A DNA stretch of 64,000 nt, taken from assembly GCA_964612965.1 (NCBI GenBank), contig CAZTGB010000003.1:1-64000 (forward strand). The letters are read 5' to 3'. The stretch's first letter is position 1, and every line of letters starts with the position of its first letter. A model generated the notes under the pieces. That model made no database searches, was not told the DNA's origin, and worked only from the letters and a program-made list of their open reading frames with translations. Of the stretch, positions 49,336 to 57,362 are shown piece by piece. Made by a program: the position numbers and the translations under genes. This DNA is from CAZTGB01 sp964612965 (GTDB lineage Bacteria > Patescibacteriota > Microgenomatia > UBA8517).

Positions 49336-50341
49336 TCCATATCTAGATACATTAGGAGGAGGGGAGAGATATACTCTCTCTTTTGCTCGCGTTCTACAGT
49401 CTTCTGGATGGAAGGTCGATATTGCATGGAACGATCCAAAGATTAAATCTTTGCTTGAGGAAAGATTTGGGATGGACTTAGGTGGGATTGGAATAGTTGA
49501 CGATATCAAAAGAGGTGATGGTTACGACCTTTGTTTTTGGGTATGTGATGGCAGTATTCCAACTTTGCAATCGAGAAAAAACATTCTTCACTTTCAAGTT
49601 CCCTTCCATGGTGTCGGAGGAAAGAGTTTACTAAATAGAATGAAACTTTTTAGGATAAATAAAATAGTTTGTAATTCTGAGTTTACGAAGAAGGTTGTTG
49701 ACAGGGAATATGGAGTAAATAGTGTAGTGGTTTATCCCCCGGTTCCTACGCATGATATTAAACCGAAAAGAAAAGAAAACATAATAATGTATGTAGGGAG
49801 GTTTTCGCCACTTTTACAAAGCAAAAAACAAGACGTTTTGATTAAAGCCTTTAAAAGGCTTTTTGATGGTGGTTTGGTGGATTGGAAATTGGTTTTAGCC
49901 GGTGGAATCGAACTTGGCGTTGGAGACTATTTAGAAAAGTTAAAAAAGATGTCAGAAGGATATCCAATTGAGATTATGAAAAGTCCTGATTTCAAAATTC
50001 TAAAGGATTTGTATGGTAGAGCTAGAATTTTTTGGAGTGCTTCAGGGTACGGGGAGGATGAAAAGAAATTTCCTGAGAAAGTCGAACATTTTGGTATAAC
50101 TCCGGTTGAAGCGATGTCTGCCGGGGCTGTCCCTATTTTATATAATGCTGGCGGGCATAAAGAGATTGTAAAAGACGGAGTTAATGGATTTGTCTGGGAA
50201 AGCACATCATCTTTGATTTCTAAAACTAAGAAAGTAATTTCGGGACGCGGAGTTTATACTGGTCTTTCTAAAGTTGCCAAGAACGATTCTCAAAAATTCT
50301 CATATGAAAGATTTGAGAAAGAAATATTGTCTTTAATCTAA
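49316..50341 (+). CDS. Glycosyltransferase family 4
   Basis: A 341-residue GT-B protein. The N-terminal half begins MRAAIHNPYLDTLGGGERYTLSFARVL (Gly-rich acceptor loop). The C-terminal half has IMYVGRFSPLLQSKKQD, VLAGGIE, and EHFGITPVEAMSAGAVPILYNAGG, the E-x7-E donor-binding motif of GT4. It adds a sugar from a nucleotide donor to a lipid-linked acceptor in the cytoplasm. It is the only GT4 in the window. Confidence 0.93.
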   Translation: MRAAIHNPYLDTLGGGERYTLSFARVLQSSGWKVDIAWNDPKIKSLLEERFGMDLGGIGIVDDIKRGDGYDLCFWVCDGSIPTLQSRKNILHFQVPFHGVGGKSLLNRMKLFRINKIVCNSEFTKKVVDREYGVNSVVVYPPVPTHDIKPKRKENIIMYVGRFSPLLQSKKQDVLIKAFKRLFDGGLVDWKLVLAGGIELGVGDYLEKLKKMSEGYPIEIMKSPDFKILKDLYGRARIFWSASGYGEDEKKFPEKVEHFGITPVEAMSAGAVPILYNAGGHKEIVKDGVNGFVWESTSSLISKTKKVISGRGVYTGLSKVAKNDSQKFSYERFEKEILSLI

Positions 50342-50368
50342 AATAAACAAGTTTGCTTCTAACGAAGT

Positions 50369-50389
50369 AAATAAATTTATCGCTAAAAA
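50369..50389 (+). repeat. Direct repeat in front of GT2 gene, copy A
   Basis: AAATAAATTTATCGCTAAAAA, almost identical to 51280-51300, in both cases a few bases before the start of a glycosyltransferase gene (50394 and 51313). It may be a duplicated promoter or start-region signal. A CTTC-TAAC-GAAG hairpin lies just upstream (50357-50366). Confidence 0.5.
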
Positions 50390-50393
50390 TACG

Positions 50394-51281
50394 ATGAAAG
50401 CATCAATTGTCATACCAAACTACAACGGAGAAAATCTTTTAAAGGAAAATCTCCCTTTGGTTTTTGAAGCTAAGAAATTGGAGGGTAATAGAATTGCGGA
50501 AGTAGTAATTGTTGATGATGGATCAACCGATGAAAGCGTAAATTTCATTAAGAAAAACTTTCCTCAGGTTAGACTTATTAAACATAAAATCAATCGTGGG
50601 TTTTCGGCTGCTGTTAACACAGGTGCGCGGTTTGCCAAGGGGGATTTAATAGTTCTACTTAACTCAGACGTTAAACCTGAGAAAGATTTTTTGGTAAATA
50701 CTGTGACACACTTTTCAGATAAAAGAGTGTTTGGGGTTTCACTTCATGAGAAAGGATACGGGCCTTCTGTTGCAGCCTTTAAAGATGGATTTATAGCTCA
50801 TGAACCGGGGGCGGAAAGCGATTTCAAACAATATACTTTCTGGGTAAGCGGAGGTAGCGGAGTTTTTAGAAGAAGTGATTGGATGAAACTAGGGGGAATG
50901 GATGAAAAATTGTTCCCTGCATATTGGGAGGATCTTGATCTTTGTTACAGAGCTCTTAAGCGGGGATTTAGACTTATTTGGGAGCCTAGTGCTAAGGTAA
51001 TCCATGAACACGAGACTACTTATTCAAAGTTGCCAAAGAAATATTTTGAGAGGATGAAGGAAAGAAATCAGCTACTTTTAATTTGGAAAAATTTAACAAG
51101 CTCTAGTCTTTTCAGAAAACACTTGGTGGGGCTTGTTAGAAGAATCCTTAAAGGGCCGGGATACATTAGAATAGTATTCATGGCACTCGGTAAATTAAAG
51201 GATGTAATCCGACTTAGAAATAAAGAAATTAAAGAAACTTGGGTTTCAGATGAGGCAATATTTGCATCATTTACCAAATAA
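50394..51281 (+). CDS. Glycosyltransferase family 2
   Basis: A 295-residue GT2 protein: SIVIPNYNGENLLKENL, VVIVDDGSTDESVNFI, HKINRGFSAAVNTGA, IVLLNSDVKPEKDFL (Asn-Ser-Asp metal site), WVSGGSGVFRRSDWM and KLFPAYWEDLDLCYRALKRG with the catalytic Glu-Asp. It belongs to the rhamnosyl- or galactofuranosyl-like subgroup. Its coding sequence begins 52 bases after the GT4 gene, and in the gap the repeat at 50369 is found. Confidence 0.9.
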   Translation: MKASIVIPNYNGENLLKENLPLVFEAKKLEGNRIAEVVIVDDGSTDESVNFIKKNFPQVRLIKHKINRGFSAAVNTGARFAKGDLIVLLNSDVKPEKDFLVNTVTHFSDKRVFGVSLHEKGYGPSVAAFKDGFIAHEPGAESDFKQYTFWVSGGSGVFRRSDWMKLGGMDEKLFPAYWEDLDLCYRALKRGFRLIWEPSAKVIHEHETTYSKLPKKYFERMKERNQLLLIWKNLTSSSLFRKHLVGLVRRILKGPGYIRIVFMALGKLKDVIRLRNKEIKETWVSDEAIFASFTK

Positions 51282-51300
51282 ATAAATTTATCGCCAAAAA
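51280..51300 (+). repeat. Direct repeat in front of GT2 gene, copy B
   Basis: AAATAAATTTATCGCCAAAAA, one base different from 50369-50389, overlapping the stop of one GT2 gene and lying 13 bases before the ATG of the next. Confidence 0.5.
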
Positions 51301-51312
51301 AAGGATAATGCA

Positions 51313-53724
51313 ATGAAAAAAGACCTGTCCATAATAATCGTTAATTACAACACCAAGGATTTGGTTTTAAGTTGTATTGATTCGATTAAAAAATCAAAAC
51401 CAGATGTTAGCTATGAAATAATTGTTGTAGACAATGGCTCGACTGATTCAATTAGTGCTTCGAGGGATTATAAACTCATAAAAAATAAAGAAAATTTGGG
51501 TTTTGCCAAAGCAAACAATCAAGGAATAAAAACTGCGAAGGGGAAATACATTCTTCTATTAAACTCTGATACAAAAGTTAAGAAGGGAAGCATAGACAGA
51601 CTTTATATGTTTGCAGTTTCTTATCCAGAAGCTGGAGCTGTTGTTCCAAAGTTATTAAACGGGGATGGAACTACTCAGCCATCAGCTCTCAAATTTCCAT
51701 CTATTTTATCTGCTATTAAAAAATATTGGTTTAATGGCAAAGGATTTTTGGATAAATATATTCCTGATTCTGAAACAGTTGATGCCGCTGTTATGGCAGC
51801 ATTTTTAATAACTCCCCGAGGATTGAAGGACGCAGGCCTTTTGAATGAAAAATATTTTATGTTCTTTGAGGATATAGATTATTGTAGAAAACTTAAAAAA
51901 CTTGGACTTAAAATATTTTATCTAAGCGAAGCAGAAGTTATTCATTATCATGGTGAGAGTGGGAAAGGTTTGGTTGACGAAAAAGATCAATGGCGCAGAC
52001 TTATTCCTTCAAGCATTGAGTATCATGGGAAAATTAAACATTATCTTATTTACTTAACGATGCTTTTGGGGCAAAAGTTTGGCATATATCTTATATTGAT
52101 TCCACTTTTGACCATTCCAGCGTTTTTCAATCTTTTGCGTCCTGGATTTTTCCCAATGCAAGATGATCTACAGGCTTTTAGGGTTCACCAAATGGATAGG
52201 TGTTTTGACGATCTTCAAATTCCTTGCCGATGGGTTCCTGATGCTGGATATCAATATGGGTATCCACAGTTTAATTTCTATCCTCCGCTTCCATACTATC
52301 TAGGAGCTCTTGTTCACAGGGTGGGAATTCAATATATAGATAGTGTAAAAATACTATTCATTGTAGGCTATATCCTTTCAGCACTCGCGATATATGTTTT
52401 AGTAAGCGAATTAACCAACAGGTGGTCGGGTTTTGTCGCTTCAATTCTTTATACTTATATTCCGTATAAAGCAGTTGAAGTGTACGTAAGAGGTGCTTTA
52501 AGTGAGTTTTGGGCGCAAATATTTTTCCCTCTGATTTTGTGGTCTATCTATAAATTAATTAAAACAGGAAAGGTTATATATATAGTTTTGATGGGACTGT
52601 CGATTGGTTTTCTTGCAACAACCCATGCACTAATGACTATGATATTTGTCCCAATCGCAGGACTTTGGGCACTTTATTGGTTAATGAGAGTTAAGTGGAA
52701 CAGTCTATTTAAAGTTATTTGGGGAGGACTGCTCGGGTTTGGCCTTTCAGCATTTTTTCTTCTCCCAATGTTTTTTGAGAAAAAGTTTGCACACGTAGAA
52801 AGCGTACTTTCAGGATATTTTGACTACAGACAGCACTTTGTTAGTCTTCAGAAACTTTTTCTTTCAATGGAATGGGGATATGGTTCATCTGGTTTTCCTG
52901 ATGAAAAATTAAATCTTTCATTGGGGATTATTCAGTGGGTGGTAGGAATTCTTGTGGTTCTACTTGCTTTTATCAAATTTAAAAAAGATAGAAAAACTTC
53001 AATCCTTGCACTTTTAGTTTCGGGGGTAACACTACTTAGCATCTTTATGATGCATATGAAATCAAGTTTTATTTGGGCAAAACTTCCATTTCTTTGGTAT
53101 TTACAATTTCCTTGGAGGTTTTTAGCGATTAGCATATTCTTACTTTGTCTTTTAACTGGATTTTTCATTTATTTCTCAGGGAGGCTTAAATATGTTCTAG
53201 GGGTACTTCTTATTATGATTTTATTTGCCTTAAACATTTCATTTTTTGTTCCAAAAGATTGGTTAAATATTACTGATGCCGAAAAATTTTCAGGAACGTC
53301 TTGGGAAAAACAATTAACGATAAGCATTTTTGATTATCTTCCTATCTATGGAACTCTTCCGCCTTGGAGTAAAGCCCCTGAGTTTCCTGAGGTCTTAGAA
53401 GGTGATGTGAAGTTTTTGGAGTATAAAAAGGGAAGCAATTATCAAACAGGAGTAGTTGAGGTCTCAAAAGATTCTTTGATCCGCATTCCACTTTTTGATT
53501 TTCCTGGAATGACAGTTACAGTAGATGGAAAGAGAGTTCCTCATGTAAACAATGATTGTAGAGATGAAAGGTACTGTAGAGGTCTTATCACATTTAGCAT
53601 CCCTGAAGGCAAACATAATATCGAAGCAAGATTGAAAGATACCCCAATTAGATTGCTTGGAAATGCATTAACATTAATAAGCTTGGGTGCTCTTGGTCTT
53701 TTGATGATAAAATTAAAAAAATGA
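51313..53724 (+). CDS. GT2 fused to YfhO-like membrane protein
   Basis: An 803-residue fusion. Residues 1-235 are GT2 (SIIIVNYNTKDLVLSCID, VVDNGSTDS, LLLNSDTKVKKG, FFEDIDYCRKLKKLG). From about residue 255 a membrane module with about eleven helices follows: FPMQDDLQAFRVHQMDRCFDDLQIPCRWVPDAGYQYGYPQ is its first outside loop (Asp-Asp pair), LQFPWRFLAIS the last-loop motif, and the C-terminal beta part has DFPGMTVTVDGKRVPH and TPIRLLGN. The membrane half is paralogous to the genes at 54110 and 55737. The overlap with the next gene is 4 bases. Confidence 0.88.
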   Translation: MKKDLSIIIVNYNTKDLVLSCIDSIKKSKPDVSYEIIVVDNGSTDSISASRDYKLIKNKENLGFAKANNQGIKTAKGKYILLLNSDTKVKKGSIDRLYMFAVSYPEAGAVVPKLLNGDGTTQPSALKFPSILSAIKKYWFNGKGFLDKYIPDSETVDAAVMAAFLITPRGLKDAGLLNEKYFMFFEDIDYCRKLKKLGLKIFYLSEAEVIHYHGESGKGLVDEKDQWRRLIPSSIEYHGKIKHYLIYLTMLLGQKFGIYLILIPLLTIPAFFNLLRPGFFPMQDDLQAFRVHQMDRCFDDLQIPCRWVPDAGYQYGYPQFNFYPPLPYYLGALVHRVGIQYIDSVKILFIVGYILSALAIYVLVSELTNRWSGFVASILYTYIPYKAVEVYVRGALSEFWAQIFFPLILWSIYKLIKTGKVIYIVLMGLSIGFLATTHALMTMIFVPIAGLWALYWLMRVKWNSLFKVIWGGLLGFGLSAFFLLPMFFEKKFAHVESVLSGYFDYRQHFVSLQKLFLSMEWGYGSSGFPDEKLNLSLGIIQWVVGILVVLLAFIKFKKDRKTSILALLVSGVTLLSIFMMHMKSSFIWAKLPFLWYLQFPWRFLAISIFLLCLLTGFFIYFSGRLKYVLGVLLIMILFALNISFFVPKDWLNITDAEKFSGTSWEKQLTISIFDYLPIYGTLPPWSKAPEFPEVLEGDVKFLEYKKGSNYQTGVVEVSKDSLIRIPLFDFPGMTVTVDGKRVPHVNNDCRDERYCRGLITFSIPEGKHNIEARLKDTPIRLLGNALTLISLGALGLLMIKLKK

Positions 53725-54104
53725 AAAATATTTTAGTTGATGCTGTGGATGCTTTAGTAATTGAAGGGCAAGGGATTTTTATTGAGATGCAAGACTTGCT
53801 TGATACCTTTCCAAATAGAAAAATTATTTTAACAGGAGCCAATGATGAGCAATTTAAAGAGTTTGGGTTGGATAAGATGCCCTATGAAGTTTTTACATTA
53901 AAACACAATCCTGAAAAAACCGACCCGAAGTATTACGAAATAATGCTTAAACATTTCGGCTTAGGAAGGGGAGATGTTGTTTACTTTGAACACAATCCTG
54001 AGGCTGTTAAGAGCGCTCAGTTAGTTGGAATAACTTCGTACTATTATGATTCTGACAAAAAAGATCTGGCTGAATTAAAGTCTTTTTTGGATAAAAACAT
54101 ATAG
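53721..54104 (+). CDS. Degenerate HAD-like protein
   Basis: A 127-residue protein with the HAD fold pattern: strand 1 ILVDAVDALV, KIILTGANDEQF (motif II, Thr), and VVYFEHNPEAVKSAQLVGI (motif IV region). Motif I should read Asp-x-Asp; here it reads D-A-V-D, so the second Asp is displaced, and the acidic pair of motif IV is Glu-His. No motif III Lys is obvious. It is probably catalytically weak or non-enzymatic. It lies between two membrane genes by 4-base overlap and 5-base gap. Confidence 0.65.
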   Translation: MKNILVDAVDALVIEGQGIFIEMQDLLDTFPNRKIILTGANDEQFKEFGLDKMPYEVFTLKHNPEKTDPKYYEIMLKHFGLGRGDVVYFEHNPEAVKSAQLVGITSYYYDSDKKDLAELKSFLDKNI

Positions 54105-54109
54105 CTTTA

Positions 54110-55768
54110 ATGAAAAAATTTCTCCTTTCTAATTGGCAAATAGTTTTAATTGTTATTCTATCTTTGTTTATTGTTTGGCCTCTTTTTGTTCCTGGGTATT
54201 TTTCTCATCATGATGATCTTCATGTAATGAGGATTTTTGAAATGAGAAAGTGTTTTGCCGATTTTCAAATTCCATGCCGTTGGGTACCTGATATGGGATA
54301 TGGTAATGGCTATCCAATTTTTAATTTCTATGGACCTTTTTCATATTACTTTGGAGCTATTGTAAGTTATATTTTTGGATACATTGGAGCAGCAAAGCTA
54401 TTATTCTTTTTACCATTAGCTCTTGGCGGAGTTGGAATGTATTTACTTGCCAAAGAACTCTTTGGAAAAACTCCTGGACTAATAGGGGCGGTATTGTATC
54501 TTTTTGCGCCATATAGGGCGCTTGATTCATTTGTGCGCGGGGCAGTGGGGGAGGGGGTAGCCCTTGCCATTATTCCTTTTGTTTTTTATTTCTATTTAAA
54601 ATTAATTAAATTAAAAGAAAAGAAATATTTTATATTGGCAACAATATCTACAGCATTTTTCTTTGTGTCGCACAATATAATGACTTTACTCTTCTCGCCT
54701 ATTCTTTTAACTTGGATATTATTCTGGCTTTACAAGGAAAAATGGAAAGGGTTTAAGCTTGCCCTTTTAAGCTTAATCATTTCTTTTGGTTTGGCAGCAT
54801 TTTTCCTGTTGCCAGCATTTTCTGAGAAAGGGCTGGTGCAGACAGAGTCACTGACCCGTGCAGAGCTAGACTTCAGAGCTCAATTTGTTAAAGTCTCACA
54901 GCTATTTATTGATAGATCTTGGAACTATTCAGGATCTGCTCCACAATCAAGCAATACAATTTCTTATCAAATAGGCTGGCCGCTTTGGCTATTGGCATTT
55001 CTTGGAACAGTTTTTGCCTTTGTTCTTAAAGGAAAGAACAAGCTTCTTGTATCATTTTTGTTCTTGGTTTTTGGAATGGGGATATTAATGACTCACAATA
55101 AATCATCTTTTATTTGGGAAAGTTTTGAGATCCTTTCTTTTGTTCAATTTCCTTGGAGATTTCTTTCAGTAGTTATTTTTGCAGGGAGCTTATTGGGAGC
55201 TTACTTCTTAACTTTATTTAAAGATAAATCTCTAAAGTGGCTGTCGATATCAATAATTGCTTTAACAGTGGTGCTTAATTGGCAATACTTTAGACCTGAG
55301 CATTTTTATAAAGATATAAATGATGAGACTAAGCTCTCGGGACAGAGCTTCATTGATCAACAAAAAGGATCTCTTCTTGATTATCTCCCTAAAACCGCAC
55401 TTGAACCAAGAGAGCTGGCGCCATCCGAGCCGTTAGTCGCAAGAGGAGAAGCGGTGGTGAGTGATTATGTAAACAAATCTGATTCATGGAGCTTTAGAAC
55501 TAATGTTGCCCAGGAAGCAATTATTGAGGTTCCTGTATTTGATTTTCCAAACTGGACAGTCTATGTAAATGGAGAAAGATATCCCCATTCAAACAAAAAT
55601 GTTATTGGAAGGATTATGATTACCCTGCCCTCAGGAGAATATAGCGTATCTGGAAAGTTTTTGAATACGCCGGTTAGAACACTAGGGAATACAATTACCC
55701 TGATAATCTTATTGGCGCTAGTCGGAGTTTTACTATATGGAAAAAATAAAAAAATATTTACTAAATAA
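54110..55768 (+). CDS. YfhO-like polytopic membrane protein
   Basis: A 552-residue membrane protein, about eleven helices. First outside loop FSHHDDLHVMRIFEMRKCFADFQIPCRWVPDMGYGNGYPIFNFY, with the acidic pair typical of GT-C active sites; YLFAPYRALDSFVRGAVGEGVALA; FVQFPWRFLSVV; C-terminal beta part with DFPNWTVYVNGERYPH and TPVRTLGNT. Family members with this architecture (6-pyruvoyl-tetrahydropterin-synthase-related or YfhO) are probable sugar transferases. Tandem copy of 51313 (C-terminal half) and 55737. Confidence 0.82.
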   Translation: MKKFLLSNWQIVLIVILSLFIVWPLFVPGYFSHHDDLHVMRIFEMRKCFADFQIPCRWVPDMGYGNGYPIFNFYGPFSYYFGAIVSYIFGYIGAAKLLFFLPLALGGVGMYLLAKELFGKTPGLIGAVLYLFAPYRALDSFVRGAVGEGVALAIIPFVFYFYLKLIKLKEKKYFILATISTAFFFVSHNIMTLLFSPILLTWILFWLYKEKWKGFKLALLSLIISFGLAAFFLLPAFSEKGLVQTESLTRAELDFRAQFVKVSQLFIDRSWNYSGSAPQSSNTISYQIGWPLWLLAFLGTVFAFVLKGKNKLLVSFLFLVFGMGILMTHNKSSFIWESFEILSFVQFPWRFLSVVIFAGSLLGAYFLTLFKDKSLKWLSISIIALTVVLNWQYFRPEHFYKDINDETKLSGQSFIDQQKGSLLDYLPKTALEPRELAPSEPLVARGEAVVSDYVNKSDSWSFRTNVAQEAIIEVPVFDFPNWTVYVNGERYPHSNKNVIGRIMITLPSGEYSVSGKFLNTPVRTLGNTITLIILLALVGVLLYGKNKKIFTK

Positions 55769-57362
55769 AAAAATTGAAAGCTTAGTGGTTAAATATGTTT
55801 TCTTTGTAATCCTAATTTTAAGCTTGCCCGCTATTTGGTCTCTTTTTGTTCCTGGGTATTATGGGGCTAGCGATGATCTTCACATAGCCTGGCTTCATCA
55901 AATGGACGCGACTTTAAGACTGGGGCAATTTCCTCCAAGATTTGTTCCTGATTTGTCTTTTGGTTTTGGCTATCCACTTTTTAATTTTGTTTTTCCACTT
56001 CCTTTTTATGTTGGTGAAATATTCCATTTATTGGGGCTATCATTTGTTGGCAGCATCAAAACTGTTTTTTTGATCAGCCTGCCGTTTTCGGGGTACTTCA
56101 TGTACAAGTTTTTAAAGGAACACACTTCTTTTTGGCTGGCCTTAGCTGGGGCAATAATTTATATCTATACGCCATACAGGGCAACAGATATTTACATAAG
56201 GGGTGCAATTGGTGAGATTTTTGCTTTTATTTTTCCTCCTCTTGTTGCTTTTGCCATTTCAAAGATCGCAAAAGATAAGCAGAGCTTGGCGCTTCACGCT
56301 AAAGATTGGAAGTGGGTTTCGCTGTTGGGAATTTCAACTGCGGGACTGATCCTTTCCCACAACATCATGGCTTATATGTTCTTTCCCTTTTTAGTTATTC
56401 TTTCGCTTCTGATTGGATTTAAATTGAAAACTTTTTTTGGGTTTGTCTTGGGACTTTTAATAAGCATTTATTTCTGGCTGCCGGTAATAGTTGAAAGTAG
56501 CTTAATGAAGTACGGAACCGGGAATTTCAACTACATTGACCATTTTCCAACAATTAAGCAGTTAATTACGCCGTATTTCGGATACGGAGCATCGGTTCCC
56601 GGTCCGTATGACGGAATGAGCTTTTTTATGGGGACTGTCAATTTAGTTTTAGTTGCGACAGCAATAATATTTTTCAAGAAACTAAACAAAATATCTCTTT
56701 GGGCGCTTGGAATGATCGCCATTTCTGTGTTTATGATGAATTTTCGTTCCACCGTTTTTTGGGACAATCTTCCTTTAATTGCTTATTTCCAATTTCCGTG
56801 GAGATTCTTATCACTGACTGCATTCGCAACATCCATATTAGTGATTGCTCTTGATGGATTTAAATATAGTAAGCAAATAGGAATGCTACTTGTAACTGGA
56901 GTTATTGCACTTAATTTCAGTTTCTTTAAACCCCACGATTTTTTGGGTAGAGGCGATGAATACTACTTAAATAGATATATTCCAACTCCTGCCGCATCTT
57001 CCGAGTACCTAAAAACTCAAGAGGAATATTTGAGACTACCAAAAGATACTGAGGTTAGACCAGACAAGAGATCACCTTACATGGGACTAAATAATTTGTT
57101 TAATGTTGATTACAAAGAAGAATTTGTTTTTGATTACTATAAATATTACTTCCCTGGCTGGGAAGTCAAAATAGATGGAGTGAAAGTTGAGGTGCGAGCT
57201 GGAAAGCCGTATGGTCAAGTTCAGTTTGATGTTCCGGCTGGAAAACATATAATTGAAGTCTCATTCAAAGAAACTCCTTTTAGAATGATTTTAAATATAG
57301 TTTCTTTACTTAGCGTAATCATCGCTATTACAATGGTCATAAGGAAAAGAAATGAAAAATAA
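55737..57362 (+). CDS. YfhO-like polytopic membrane protein, paralog
   Basis: A 541-residue paralog of the protein before it, with the same order of motifs: YYGASDDLHIAWLHQMDATLRLGQFPPRFVPDLSFGFGYPLFNF, YIYTPYRATDIYIRGAIGEI, YFQFPWRFLSLT, and C-terminal YFPGWEVKIDGVKVEV and TPFRMILN. Its first 32 bases overlap the gene upstream. Element copy 6 encodes KQSL and the next five residues (about 181-189), in a cytoplasmic or outside loop before AKDWKWVSLLG. Confidence 0.82.
   Translation: MEKIKKYLLNKKIESLVVKYVFFVILILSLPAIWSLFVPGYYGASDDLHIAWLHQMDATLRLGQFPPRFVPDLSFGFGYPLFNFVFPLPFYVGEIFHLLGLSFVGSIKTVFLISLPFSGYFMYKFLKEHTSFWLALAGAIIYIYTPYRATDIYIRGAIGEIFAFIFPPLVAFAISKIAKDKQSLALHAKDWKWVSLLGISTAGLILSHNIMAYMFFPFLVILSLLIGFKLKTFFGFVLGLLISIYFWLPVIVESSLMKYGTGNFNYIDHFPTIKQLITPYFGYGASVPGPYDGMSFFMGTVNLVLVATAIIFFKKLNKISLWALGMIAISVFMMNFRSTVFWDNLPLIAYFQFPWRFLSLTAFATSILVIALDGFKYSKQIGMLLVTGVIALNFSFFKPHDFLGRGDEYYLNRYIPTPAASSEYLKTQEEYLRLPKDTEVRPDKRSPYMGLNNLFNVDYKEEFVFDYYKYYFPGWEVKIDGVKVEVRAGKPYGQVQFDVPAGKHIIEVSFKETPFRMILNIVSLLSVIIAITMVIRKRNEK
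56277..56299 (+). repeat. Double-hairpin element, copy 6 (coding)
   Basis: AAGC-AGA-GCTT (56277-56287), GCG-CTTCA-CGC (56289-56299), then TAAA. Translated KQSL then ALHAK in a loop of the membrane protein. The paralogs at 54110 and 51313 have no KQSL at this position, so the sequence looks inserted. Confidence 0.65.
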
